DNA of 64,000 nt from Salipaludibacillus daqingensis (GTDB taxonomy: Bacteria; Bacillota; Bacilli; Bacillales; Salisediminibacteriaceae). The position numbers and the translations under genes were made by a program. The notes below the pieces were generated by a model that saw nothing but the letters and a program-made list of their open reading frames with translations, made no database searches and had not been told where the DNA came from. Where the stretch lies: contig NZ_JARZHF010000005.1 of NCBI RefSeq assembly GCF_029891575.1, positions 124,001 to 188,000 of the forward strand, written 5' to 3'. This document shows, in pieces, positions 17,362 to 26,370 of this stretch (the stretch's first letter is position 1; every line of letters begins with the position of its first letter).

Positions 17362-18666
17362 ATGGGAGGAAAAGAAACAATTATTGTCAATCAATTTGTC
17401 AACGGTGTGTTGGATCCCAATGAAGACATGCTTGGACCGGTTCAAGATGGAGGTCACATTATCGCTAATACGACTCCAGGTTGTTGGGGACCTATGATTA
17501 CACCATGCCTTCGAGGGGGACACGAAGTAACTAAACCAGTTTTCGTTGAAGGGGCAGAAGTAGGGGATGCGATTGCGATCAAAATCAAATCCATCCGAGT
17601 GACATCCATCGCAACCGCCTCAGGAAATGATGCCCCTGTCGATGGACGATTTCTTGGTGACCCTTTCGTTGCCGTAAAATGTCCGGAATGTGAAACGATG
17701 TATCCAGATACTGTTATTAAAGGAATTGGTCAAGATGCGATTCGTTGTGCTAAATGTGGTGCTGACGTCACACCTTTCCGGTTCACGAACGCTTATACGA
17801 TGACTTTTGATGATTCGAAGCAAGTCGGTATCACTCTTGATGCAAAAGGAGCAGAGCAAGTTGCAAAAGCGGGTCGTCACTATATGGCAACCCCAGATCA
17901 GTCCGTTCAAAACCCTGTCGTTACATTTGCTCCTCACGATATGGTTGGCACACTCGCTCGACTTAGACCATTTATGGGTCAACTAGGTACCACTCCTTCT
18001 CGTCCAATTCCAGATTCTCACAACGCTGGGGATTTCGGTTCTTTTCTAGTGGGAGCTCCGCACGAATATGCTCTTACTCAAGAAGAATTGGAAGATAGAA
18101 CAGATGGACATATGGATATCAATCGCGCTCGAGAAGGCGCTGTCGTTATTTGTCCAGTTAAAGTCCCTGGCGGTGGTGTATATCTAGGCGATATGCACGC
18201 GATGCAAGGAGACGGTGAAATAGCAGGACATACAACGGACGTTTCCGGAATTGTCACGCTACAAGTTTCTGTTATCAAAGGGTTAAATATCCAAGGTCCC
18301 ATTCTATTACCAGTATCAGAAGACTTGCCTTTTTTAGCTAAACCTTTCTCAAAAGAAGAACGTGAAAAAGCCGAACGTTTAGCAAAACAATGGAATATGG
18401 AAAATCGTATAGAAAAGTCTCTTCCTCTCTCATTTGTGGGGACAGGCCCAACGCTAAATGATGCAACAACAAACGGGTTAGAGCGAGCTGCTATTTTACT
18501 AGGAGTAAGCGTCCCTGAAGTGATGAACCGTGCAACCGTTACTGGTTCCATCGAAATCGGACGAAACCCTGGTGTTATTACTGTAACGTTCTTAGTTCCC
18601 GTTCATGATTTGGAAAAACTACAGTTAGATCAATTAGCCATCGAGCAATACGGCAATATCGAATAG
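17362..18666 (+). CDS. Acetamidase/formamidase family protein with a zinc-ribbon insert
   Basis: A 434-residue member of the FmdA/AmdA family, which hydrolyses short amides to ammonia and the acid. The family shape is seen in the acid-rich core, GDMHAMQGDGEIAGH near 275 (a conserved metal- and substrate-binding loop) and the C-terminal GRNPGVITVTFLVP. An unusual feature is four cysteines in CxxC-18-CxxC spacing (C107, C110, C129, C132), a typical zinc ribbon placed within the N-terminal third. It is monocistronic, with a strong AAAGGAGG site and a cre upstream, so it probably serves nitrogen or carbon scavenging under CcpA control. The exact amide cannot be deduced. Confidence 0.88.
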   Translation: MGGKETIIVNQFVNGVLDPNEDMLGPVQDGGHIIANTTPGCWGPMITPCLRGGHEVTKPVFVEGAEVGDAIAIKIKSIRVTSIATASGNDAPVDGRFLGDPFVAVKCPECETMYPDTVIKGIGQDAIRCAKCGADVTPFRFTNAYTMTFDDSKQVGITLDAKGAEQVAKAGRHYMATPDQSVQNPVVTFAPHDMVGTLARLRPFMGQLGTTPSRPIPDSHNAGDFGSFLVGAPHEYALTQEELEDRTDGHMDINRAREGAVVICPVKVPGGGVYLGDMHAMQGDGEIAGHTTDVSGIVTLQVSVIKGLNIQGPILLPVSEDLPFLAKPFSKEEREKAERLAKQWNMENRIEKSLPLSFVGTGPTLNDATTNGLERAAILLGVSVPEVMNRATVTGSIEIGRNPGVITVTFLVPVHDLEKLQLDQLAIEQYGNIE

Positions 18667-18783
18667 TTTTCTTCATTTTTTGATCTATGATTCTTTTTTC
18701 TTCGATTGCCTCTAGTATTTCAGCCTGTTGATCTTGTACACTAAGTGAAGGATGAAATTATTAGGACGTTTTGGAGGATAAAC

Positions 18784-20958
18784 ATGCTGAAAAAGGCTGA
18801 ACAAAAATTAAAAGAACATTACGGATATGATGATTTTAGAAAAGGACAAAAAGATATTCTTGCTAAAGTTTTTGATCATAAAAATACGATGGGTGTTATG
18901 CCGACGGGTGGAGGGAAATCCATTTGTTATCAAATTCCTTCTCTTCTTTTTTCTGGTGTGACACTCGTTATCTCCCCTCTTATTTCATTGATGAAAGACC
19001 AAGTAGATGAACTTCAAGAAGTGGGGATCGATTCGACTTATATTAATAGCTCCTTAAGCCATGAAGAAGTTCGGGACAGGATTGATGGCATTCGTCAAGG
19101 TATTCACAAACTCGTATATGTTGCTCCTGAGCGACTAGAGTCTTCTGGATTTTTGCAAATGCTTCAATCGCTGCCTATCTCATTACTTGCCGTCGACGAG
19201 GCTCATTGCTTATCTCAATGGGGTCATGATTTCCGCCCTAGTTATTTAAAAATTCCTAGTCTTATTAAACAGTTACCTGGACAACCAGCTGTATTAGCTC
19301 TCACCGCAACGGCAACACCCGAAGTAACAGATGATATTTGCCAAGCATTATCCATTCAATCTGACAATGTTATTCAAACTGGTTTTGCGAGAGAAAATTT
19401 ATCGTTCCATGTCGTCAAAGGAATGGACCGAGACATGTATATTAAAGACTATTTAAAGCGTAACGGTCATTATTCTGGCATTATTTATGCAGCAACGAGA
19501 AAAGAAGTAGAACGTCTCCACGAGAAATTGACAAAAATGGGAATTTCCGTTGGTAAATACCATGGCGGATTAACTTCAGATGAACGACGACAAATGCAAG
19601 AGTCCTTTGTTTATGACAATACTCAAGTAATGGTTGCAACAAATGCGTTTGGTATGGGGATAAACAAATCAAATGTTCGTTTTGTTATTCATGCGCAGAT
19701 GCCTCGAAATATTGAAAGCTACTATCAAGAAGCAGGTCGTGCAGGACGAGATGGCGAAGATAGTGAATGTATTCTGCTATTTACCCCACAAGATATTCGA
19801 ATTCAACAATTTCTTATCGATCAATCAACGATGGCAGAGGAACGTAAAGAGCAAGAATATAGTAAACTTCAAGCGATCGTCAATTATTGTCATACTGAAA
19901 TGTGTTTACAAGCATACATCCTTGATTACTTTAGTGACAATGACATCTCTCCATGCGGACGTTGTTCGGAGTGTGTGGACAATCGAAACACGGTTGACGT
20001 AACGAGAGAAGCTCAAATGGTATTCTCTTGCATAAAACGAATGGACGAACGGTTTGGAAAAACAATGGTTGCCCAAGTACTTGTCGGTTCTTCCAACAAA
20101 AAGGTGAAAGACTTCTCATTTAATCGTTTATCTACCTACGGTTTGATGAAAGATCGCACACAAAAAGAAGTGAGTCAGTTTATTGACTATCTCGTTGCCT
20201 CTCAATTTTTAAAAATGAGTGGTGGGAATTACCCAGTCTTGCAACTTACTGAAAATACGATAGCTGTGTTAAAAGGAGAAAAAAAAGTCGAGAAAAAACA
20301 GGCCAAACAGACAACTGTTCTTTCCAAACAGCACCCTCTATTTGAAAAATTACGTGAACTTCGAACAACTCTTGCAAAAGAGCATGCCGTAGCTCCATAC
20401 ATGGTTTTTTCAGATCAAACGTTAAATGATTTATGCGCCAAACTACCTGAAACGGAAAGTGATTTATTAGATGTTAAAGGGATTGGTCAGATGAAAGTCG
20501 ATTCTTATGGAGAGCAATTCCTTCAAGTTATCGCAAATTATTTAGATGAGAATCCTGATGAAAAGAGTTCTTCTAATTTATCCAATCCTTCTAACATGAA
20601 TCCAGAATCAAAAGCTGATGGAATTGGGATAAAAAAAGATAAAACACCTAGTTTTGTGACAACAGTAGAAATGTATAAACAAGGTTACTCTATTGAACAA
20701 ATATGCGAAGCACGGCAAATAAAACAGACGACAGTGCAAAGTCACTTTTTACAAGCAGCTGACGATGGTTATGATATCGATTTTGATCGTCTTGTTGAAA
20801 AAGAACACATGTCGCTCGTAGAAAAAGTAGTAGACGAAATTGGTCTTGAAAATGGAATGAAGCCTATTAAAGAAGCATTACCTGAAGAGATTGATTACTT
20901 TACAATTCGTGTTTTTATAAATAAATACCAGCAGTTTGTTGCAGAAAAAAGTCAATGA
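18784..20958 (+). CDS. recQ: ATP-dependent DNA helicase RecQ
   Basis: A full RecQ helicase of 724 residues, unwinding DNA in repair and recombination. Motif I MPTGGGKS is near residue 40, DEAH box VDEAHCLSQWGHDFRPSY near 140, and HAQMPRN and QEAGRAGRDG belong to the second RecA domain. The RQC zinc site follows (YCHTEMC...CGRCSEC). An HRDC domain spans about 515-585 (ending DLLDVKGIGQMKVDSYG). The last 100 residues form a helix-turn-helix domain (SIEQICEARQIKQTTVQSHF), as in long Bacillaceae RecQ. I start at the ATG at 18784 with GGAGG eight bases upstream, not an earlier in-frame codon at 18745. Confidence 0.93.
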   Translation: MLKKAEQKLKEHYGYDDFRKGQKDILAKVFDHKNTMGVMPTGGGKSICYQIPSLLFSGVTLVISPLISLMKDQVDELQEVGIDSTYINSSLSHEEVRDRIDGIRQGIHKLVYVAPERLESSGFLQMLQSLPISLLAVDEAHCLSQWGHDFRPSYLKIPSLIKQLPGQPAVLALTATATPEVTDDICQALSIQSDNVIQTGFARENLSFHVVKGMDRDMYIKDYLKRNGHYSGIIYAATRKEVERLHEKLTKMGISVGKYHGGLTSDERRQMQESFVYDNTQVMVATNAFGMGINKSNVRFVIHAQMPRNIESYYQEAGRAGRDGEDSECILLFTPQDIRIQQFLIDQSTMAEERKEQEYSKLQAIVNYCHTEMCLQAYILDYFSDNDISPCGRCSECVDNRNTVDVTREAQMVFSCIKRMDERFGKTMVAQVLVGSSNKKVKDFSFNRLSTYGLMKDRTQKEVSQFIDYLVASQFLKMSGGNYPVLQLTENTIAVLKGEKKVEKKQAKQTTVLSKQHPLFEKLRELRTTLAKEHAVAPYMVFSDQTLNDLCAKLPETESDLLDVKGIGQMKVDSYGEQFLQVIANYLDENPDEKSSSNLSNPSNMNPESKADGIGIKKDKTPSFVTTVEMYKQGYSIEQICEARQIKQTTVQSHFLQAADDGYDIDFDRLVEKEHMSLVEKVVDEIGLENGMKPIKEALPEEIDYFTIRVFINKYQQFVAEKSQ

Positions 20959-20969
20959 TTGCAGTCAAA

Positions 20970-21003
20970 AAATCCCCATGCTAGATGAGCATGGGGATTT
21001 CCC
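20970..21003. terminator. Bidirectional terminator between recQ and the dicarboxylate carrier gene
   Basis: A perfect 13-bp stem (20970-20982 with 20988-21000) with a five-base loop, A-run upstream and T-run downstream. It serves the two converging genes. Confidence 0.9.
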
Positions 21004-21008
21004 ATTCA

Positions 21009-22331
21009 TTATAAGAACAATACAAACAAAAATCCTAATGCAACAGCTACAACTGTTGTAACGAGACCTGGAATCATAAAGCTGTGGTTTAACACATACT
21101 TACCGATTTTGGTCGTTCCTGTACGGTCAAAACTTATAGCAGCAATGATTGGACCGTAGTTTGGTATAAAGAAGTATCCGTTAACCGCTGGGAACATTGC
21201 GATCAAGAATAAAGGGTTAATTCCAAGAGTAATACCTAATGGCACAAGTGCTCCAACAGTAGCTGCCTGGCTGTTTAATAGAATCGACATAATAAACAAT
21301 GCTACTGCGAAAATCCAAGGAGCCGCAGTGACCATGCTTTGAACAGCCGGTTCAATCGTATCCATATTTGCTTGGAAGAAAGTATCCCCCATCCATGCGA
21401 TACCAAAAATAGCTACGACAGCAACGATTCCAGCTCGGAATACGCTTCCTTCAGCCAATTGTTGAACATTGGCTTTACAAATTAAAATGATTAATGCAGA
21501 AACGGTCAACATAATAATTTGAATCGTGTAAGGCATTGATAATGTGACCATTTCGCCTCCGTCAGCGGCAAATGAAGGACGAAGATCTGGAAAACTTCCT
21601 AATAATACTATCAACACCGCAGCAACCATAAAGAACAAAACCGAAATCTTTGATAATCCTGTAACAACAGCTTTTTCTTTTTCTGCTCGAATCGGTTCAA
21701 GACCTTTTTCTAAGCGCCGCTTGTATTCTGGATCATCTTCAAGCTCTGCACCTTTTCTACGAATAGCAAATGCCGCAACCATTATCCCAACAAAAGTAGC
21801 CGGAATCGTTACACCTAAGATCTGAAGTAACGTAATATCAAATGGGGATAATAACGCTAGTAGTGCTACTGTTGCAGCCGAAATCGGACTAGCTGTAATC
21901 GCTTGTTGAGATGCGATAACCGCGATAGACATCGGTCGCTCTGGTCGAACTTTTGACTCTTGTGCTACCTCAGCAATAACAGGTAACAATGTATATGCAA
22001 CATGACCCGTTCCCGCAAAAAATGTGAAAAAGTACGTAACAATAGGGGCCATGAAGGTGATCCTATTTGGATTTTTTCGTAATACTTTTTCCGCTATCGT
22101 AACGAGATAATTCATCCCACCTGCTGCTTGTAATGACCCTGCCGCTGTAACAACAGCAACAATCATTAACATGACATCAATTGGTGGTGCAGTCGGCTCA
22201 AGATTGAAACCGAACGCGAGAATCGCGAGACCCACACCACCCATAACACCTAGTCCAATGCCCCCAATTCTTGCACCAATAAAAATAGCTATAATGACAA
22301 CTGCAAACTCTAACCAAAACATCTGACTCAC
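21009..22331 (-). CDS. Dcu-family anaerobic C4-dicarboxylate transporter
   Basis: A 440-residue integral membrane protein with about ten to twelve hydrophobic helices. It follows the DcuA/DcuB pattern: the N-terminal ARIGGIGLGVMGG, then FFAGTGHVAYTLLPVI and IASQQAITASPISAATVALL, which are conserved in that family. DcuA/B proteins exchange fumarate, malate or aspartate for succinate. Substrate and direction cannot be told here. It is read 153 bases downstream of the NO synthase gene on the same strand with no clear terminator in between, so some readthrough is possible. A linker rich in Glu and Lys sits near residue 205 in the middle cytoplasmic loop. Confidence 0.88.
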   Translation of the reverse strand: MSQMFWLEFAVVIIAIFIGARIGGIGLGVMGGVGLAILAFGFNLEPTAPPIDVMLMIVAVVTAAGSLQAAGGMNYLVTIAEKVLRKNPNRITFMAPIVTYFFTFFAGTGHVAYTLLPVIAEVAQESKVRPERPMSIAVIASQQAITASPISAATVALLALLSPFDITLLQILGVTIPATFVGIMVAAFAIRRKGAELEDDPEYKRRLEKGLEPIRAEKEKAVVTGLSKISVLFFMVAAVLIVLLGSFPDLRPSFAADGGEMVTLSMPYTIQIIMLTVSALIILICKANVQQLAEGSVFRAGIVAVVAIFGIAWMGDTFFQANMDTIEPAVQSMVTAAPWIFAVALFIMSILLNSQAATVGALVPLGITLGINPLFLIAMFPAVNGYFFIPNYGPIIAAISFDRTGTTKIGKYVLNHSFMIPGLVTTVVAVALGFLFVLFL

Positions 22332-22484
22332 CTCTTCTTTACAACAAATTTATGTTTCTGATTTGATCATACCGCTTCTTTTAGAAAATGAAATGGTTTT
22401 GCTCAATATTTCACAAATAATTCGTTTTTCAATAATTAGTCACATTTCTCCTCTTTAAATTTCATCATTTTTTGGTATTGTTAT

Positions 22485-23564
22485 TCACTCAACTAATTGG
22501 TGCTGGTAATGAAAGTTAGGAGAAACCGTCTGATCGTTATATTCTTTATGAAAAATATTCGTTGTCGCAGGAGACATGGGTGGAATAAGCCAACTCCAAG
22601 TTCCGGTTACACTTCTTCCTGCTGCCTGTTCCTTTTTTTCGAATGTCTTAAATTGTTCCGCCGCTGTATGGTGGTCAACGATACTAACTTCTTTTTTATG
22701 AAACGAATCTAATACTGCTCGATTAAGTTCTACGAGAGCTTGGTCTTTCCACAACGAAGAAGCCTTTGACGTATCAAGTCCCATTTTATCTGCTACAGCT
22801 GGTAGAAAATGATAACGACCCTCGTCAGCTAAATTCCTTGCTCCAATTTCCGTTCCCATGTACCATCCGTTAAATGGTGCTGTAGGGTATTCTATCCCAC
22901 CAATTTCTAGCAACATGTCTGAAATAATCGGCACAGCATACCACTTCATATGTAAATCATTTATTTTCGATATTTCTGGATGCTTAATCGCCACTTCGAG
23001 AATATCAGCTTCATTCAATGATCGCCAAATGAGTTTCCCACTGTTTAGTTTTATAACAAGTGGTAAAAGATCAAATTGTGTCTCTTTGCTATGCCACCCT
23101 AATGATAAACAAAGGTTTGTAAATGCAATCGAGGCAGGATCTCCAATCACTTTCCCCTCACGTTCATATCCAGCATATCTGATGAGCTGATGATTCACTA
23201 TTCTAACAGGAGACTCTTCTTTTTTACGAGGGGCAAAAATTGTCATTGTTGGTCGAATACGCCCTTCATTCGTAGCATAACGAATATGATTCTCTAATGC
23301 TTGAAATACCTCCTTTTCATTGAGTAATGCTCTTTCATCCTTGACGGTTAACGTATCCCAAAACAAACGGCCGATGCATTTGTTTGCATTTCTCCAAGCC
23401 ATTTTTGCTCCGTGCTCTAACTCTTCGAATGTATGCTTATATGTACCTTTTCTGTCTATTTCTAGTTTGATTTCAGCTAACCTTTCTCTAATAGCTTGAG
23501 GCTTATTTAATTCTTCGTAACAACGACAAATAAAGTCCTCTGCTTTTTTATATAGTGCATTCAT
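22485..23564 (-). CDS. nos: Bacterial nitric oxide synthase oxygenase
   Basis: A stand-alone oxygenase domain, 359 residues from the ATG at 23562-23564 after AGGGTGAG. The heme thiolate is C63 in WRNANKCIGRLFW. PFNGWYMGTEIGARN holds the arginine-binding glutamate (near 242), and SIVDHHTAAEQF and WLIPPMSPATT line the pterin and dimer side. It makes NO from L-arginine with electrons from cellular flavodoxin or ferredoxin reductases, since no reductase domain is attached or adjacent. In Bacillus, NO from this enzyme protects against oxidative stress and some antibiotics (known for the family). An earlier in-frame start exists at 23603 but has a weaker site. Confidence 0.95.
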   Translation of the reverse strand: MNALYKKAEDFICRCYEELNKPQAIRERLAEIKLEIDRKGTYKHTFEELEHGAKMAWRNANKCIGRLFWDTLTVKDERALLNEKEVFQALENHIRYATNEGRIRPTMTIFAPRKKEESPVRIVNHQLIRYAGYEREGKVIGDPASIAFTNLCLSLGWHSKETQFDLLPLVIKLNSGKLIWRSLNEADILEVAIKHPEISKINDLHMKWYAVPIISDMLLEIGGIEYPTAPFNGWYMGTEIGARNLADEGRYHFLPAVADKMGLDTSKASSLWKDQALVELNRAVLDSFHKKEVSIVDHHTAAEQFKTFEKKEQAAGRSVTGTWSWLIPPMSPATTNIFHKEYNDQTVSPNFHYQHQLVE

Positions 23565-23644
23565 TTTACTCACCCTAATCATTTTTTTGTAAGGTAGATT
23601 CATCCTATGATAATATAAAGAAGAGATTAAAGTAAATATTTAAC

Positions 23645-23790
23645 CACTAGGGGTGCCGATTGGCTGAGACAGAGCTTTGCTTGATCCCTTTGAACCTGAT
23701 CTGGATGATACCAGCGTAGGAAAGTGGAACGTAGCGAGGTTAACGATTAGCCAAAGCGCTGTTCCATTAGGAACAGCGCTTTTTTGATGA
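23645..23790 (+). promoter_or_regulatory. TPP riboswitch (THI element) with terminator for thiM-thiD-thiE
   Basis: The aptamer core spans about 23645-23731 and contains GGGGTGCC, CTGAGA, CCCTTTGAACCTGATCTGG and ATACCAGCGTAGGAAAG, the strictly conserved thi-box parts. A terminator hairpin follows (23753-23765 with 23770-23782, then Ts). A possible promoter (TTGTAA, 16-base gap, GATAAT) lies at about 23587-23614. High thiamine pyrophosphate should stop transcription before thiM. Confidence 0.95.
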
Positions 23791-23873
23791 CAATCGTAAT
23801 AAATCATCTGTTAGTAAAATGATCCAAGACAGTTACTCAATAACTAGTATTTTAATATGAAAGGATGATGACG

Positions 23874-24704
23874 ATGACAACACTACCGATTCATACGTTA
23901 AGAAAAATAATTCAAGAAACATCGCCACTGATTCATAACATTACAAACGTTGTAGTAACTAACTTTACAGCGAATGGACTCTATGCAATTGGAGCAAGTC
24001 CAGTGATGGCTTATGCGGAGGAAGAAGTAGAGGAAATGGCTAAAATAGCCGAAGCTTTAGTTTTAAATATCGGAACGCTTACGAAACGAGAAGTTCATGC
24101 CATGCTTCTAGCTGGAAAGGCCGCCAATAAAGCCGGAACACCAATTATTCTTGATCCGGTCGGAGTTGGTGCTACTTCCTTTAGAACCGAAACGGCAAAA
24201 CACTTATTAACCGAGCTAAACATCGCTGTCATTCGAGGTAACGCTGGGGAAATTGCTAACTTAACGGATCAGACAGTAGAAATGCGTGGAGTTGATTCCA
24301 CTGCAAAAATGGACAACGTCGTAACCGTTGCTAAAGAAGTTGCAAAAACATGGGATACTGTCGTTGCCCTAACTGGTGAAACCGATGTGATAACAGATGG
24401 TGATCACGTTTATACCGTTGATAACGGTCACTTCCTTCAATCTAAAATAACCGGAGCTGGTTGTCTATTAAGCTCCATCGTTGGAGCTTTCGTAGCTATT
24501 CATGATGATCTGTTAGAAGCGGTCACATCTGCCGTATCCTTTTATGGAATTAGTGCACAAGTAGCTGCTGAAAAACAACCAAATATGGGTCCAGGCCATT
24601 TCCAGACACACTTTTTAGACGTATTATATCAGATATCTTCCGAAGAAATTGACCATTGGGTACGAATCCATAAATTTAATCACACGGAGGGAGATTCACT
24701 ATGA
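23874..24704 (+). CDS. thiM: Hydroxyethylthiazole kinase
   Basis: Phosphorylates the thiazole alcohol 4-methyl-5-(2-hydroxyethyl)thiazole in thiamine salvage. The family features are PLIHNITNVVVTNFTANG (substrate and oligomer motif), GIGTL-like LNIGTL, DPVGVGAT, and KITGAGCLLSS near 200, the ribokinase-fold anion hole with the catalytic cysteine. I chose the third in-frame ATG (23874), since AAGGA lies eight bases before it; starts at 23865 and 23868 would sit on top of the ribosome-binding site. First gene of a tight thiM-thiD-thiE operon under a TPP riboswitch; it overlaps thiD by four bases. Confidence 0.95.
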   Translation: MTTLPIHTLRKIIQETSPLIHNITNVVVTNFTANGLYAIGASPVMAYAEEEVEEMAKIAEALVLNIGTLTKREVHAMLLAGKAANKAGTPIILDPVGVGATSFRTETAKHLLTELNIAVIRGNAGEIANLTDQTVEMRGVDSTAKMDNVVTVAKEVAKTWDTVVALTGETDVITDGDHVYTVDNGHFLQSKITGAGCLLSSIVGAFVAIHDDLLEAVTSAVSFYGISAQVAAEKQPNMGPGHFQTHFLDVLYQISSEEIDHWVRIHKFNHTEGDSL

Positions 24705-25534
24705 TACCAAAAGTACTAACGATTGCTGGCTCTGATAGTGGGGGAGGAGCTGGTATTCAAGCAGATTTAAAAACATTCCAAGAGTTAGACGTATTTGGAA
24801 TGACTGCGATAACAGCAATTACTGCTCAGAATACAACAGGCGTCCAAGGTGTTTATCCCGTCGATCCGAAAGGAGTAATCCAACAAATCACCTCTGTCAT
24901 GGACGACATCGGTGCGGCCGCAGTAAAAACAGGTATGTTATTTGATAAGGAACGGATTAACATCGTTGTCGATATGGCCGAGCAATATAAATGGCCTTTA
25001 CTCGTTGTTGATCCTGTTATGGTTTCAACATCTGGTTCTAAATTGTTACACGAAGAAGCGATGGAAGCTTTAATAACAAAGCTGATCCCTAAAGCAACAA
25101 TTATCACGCCTAATATTCCTGAAGCTAAGGAAATTACCGGCATGCCTTTAGAAACATTAGCTGATCGAAAAAAAGCAGTGAAAGCCATTCATGCCATGGG
25201 GGCAAAGTCCGTTCTTTTAAAAGGTGGTCATGAGGAAGACGCTGATAAAATAATCGATATATTGTTTGACGGCGATAATTTCCATTATTTTTCCGTACCA
25301 AAAATCGATACGGAACATACCCATGGAACTGGTTGTACGTATGCTGCAGCGATCACAGCAAACCTGGCTAAAGGAATGCCTATAGTGCAGTCTGTAAAAG
25401 AAGCAAAGAAATTTATTCATCTCGCTATTTTAGAAGGATTTTCTATTGGAGAAGGTCCAGGACCAACAAAACACGCAGCATTTCGTCATTCCAAAGAACC
25501 GTTACTGGAAGAAATGGAGGTTGAAACAGAATGA
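24701..25534 (+). CDS. thiD: Hydroxymethylpyrimidine/phosphomethylpyrimidine kinase
   Basis: Phosphorylates HMP and HMP-phosphate to give the pyrimidine pyrophosphate half of thiamine. A 277-residue ribokinase-family protein: AGSDSGGGAGIQADLKTF at the N-terminus, TAITAQNT, VDPVMVSTSG, and the anion-hole motif HGTGCTYAAAIT near 210. Start and stop codons overlap both neighbours by four bases (ATGA), so translation is coupled through the operon. Confidence 0.96.
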   Translation: MIPKVLTIAGSDSGGGAGIQADLKTFQELDVFGMTAITAITAQNTTGVQGVYPVDPKGVIQQITSVMDDIGAAAVKTGMLFDKERINIVVDMAEQYKWPLLVVDPVMVSTSGSKLLHEEAMEALITKLIPKATIITPNIPEAKEITGMPLETLADRKKAVKAIHAMGAKSVLLKGGHEEDADKIIDILFDGDNFHYFSVPKIDTEHTHGTGCTYAAAITANLAKGMPIVQSVKEAKKFIHLAILEGFSIGEGPGPTKHAAFRHSKEPLLEEMEVETE

Positions 25535-26193
25535 CCGTGCCTAGATCGGATTTTTTAAAAGAAAAGTTGAAAGTTTATTTTATTAGTGGCACAAATAACG
25601 TCACAAAACCTTTGCCAAAAGTTCTTAAGGAAGCCATTTCAGGTGGCGTTACTCTCTTCCAATTTCGCGAAAAGGGAGTAGGTTCTTTAATCGGAGATGA
25701 GAAGGCAGAAATGGCGACTACTTTGAAGCAGATTTGTCACGCTCATCACATCCCGTTTATCGTCAATGATGATGTGGACTTAGCGATTAAAGTCGATGCA
25801 GATGGTATTCATGTTGGTCAAAAAGATGCCAATGCTTATAATGTTAGACAACAAATTAGTGAAAAAATGATTCTCGGTGTATCGGCGCACACATTGGAAG
25901 AAGCAAAAATTGCAGTAGAAAATGGTGCTGATTATATTGGCGTAGGGCCCATGTTTGCGACAACATCTAAGAAAGATGCGGAAGATGTGTGTGGTCCAGA
26001 AATGATTACACACATGCGAAGACATGGAATTCATGTTCCAATTGTAGCGATTGGAGGGATTACTGCGCAACGTACCGGAGACATCTTACGAGCAGGCGCA
26101 GATGGGGTATCACTCATCTCTGCTATCGCTTCAGCACCATCTGCTAAACAGGCTGCGGCTGAGTTTCAAAGAGAATGTAAAAGGGACTCATGA
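25531..26193 (+). CDS. thiE: Thiamine-phosphate synthase
   Basis: Joins HMP pyrophosphate and thiazole phosphate to make thiamine phosphate, a TIM-barrel enzyme of 220 residues. Seen are LFQFREKG near 40 (pyrophosphate contact), NDDVDLAIKVDADGIHVGQKDA (metal-binding aspartates), GVSAHT, ADYIGVGPMFATTSK, and IVAIGGIT before the C-terminal phosphate loop. Last gene of the thi operon. With thiM and thiD this is a salvage set; genes for new HMP or thiazole synthesis are not next to it. A C-rich, G-poor stretch and a terminator follow. Confidence 0.96.
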   Translation: MTVPRSDFLKEKLKVYFISGTNNVTKPLPKVLKEAISGGVTLFQFREKGVGSLIGDEKAEMATTLKQICHAHHIPFIVNDDVDLAIKVDADGIHVGQKDANAYNVRQQISEKMILGVSAHTLEEAKIAVENGADYIGVGPMFATTSKKDAEDVCGPEMITHMRRHGIHVPIVAIGGITAQRTGDILRAGADGVSLISAIASAPSAKQAAAEFQRECKRDS

Positions 26194-26332
26194 AACTGGC
26201 AGCGGCTGAAAGGAACTATCTACTTCTTTCACTTCCTTTCGCCCCCGTTCCGCTCGCTCGTCGGCACTATGACCTCCCGAACCAAACACAACCCCACCCC
26301 CAATCCAAAGAAACAAGAAAGCACAAAAACAA

Positions 26333-26364
26333 AAGCAGCACCCTAACAAAAGGGTGCTGCTTTA
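26333..26364. terminator. Bidirectional terminator between thiE and ade
   Basis: AAAGCAGCACCCT (26333-26345) pairs with AGGGTGCTGCTTT (26352-26364). It separates the convergent thi operon and adenine deaminase gene. The plus-strand T-run is short. Confidence 0.8.
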
Positions 26365-26370
26365 AACTCT

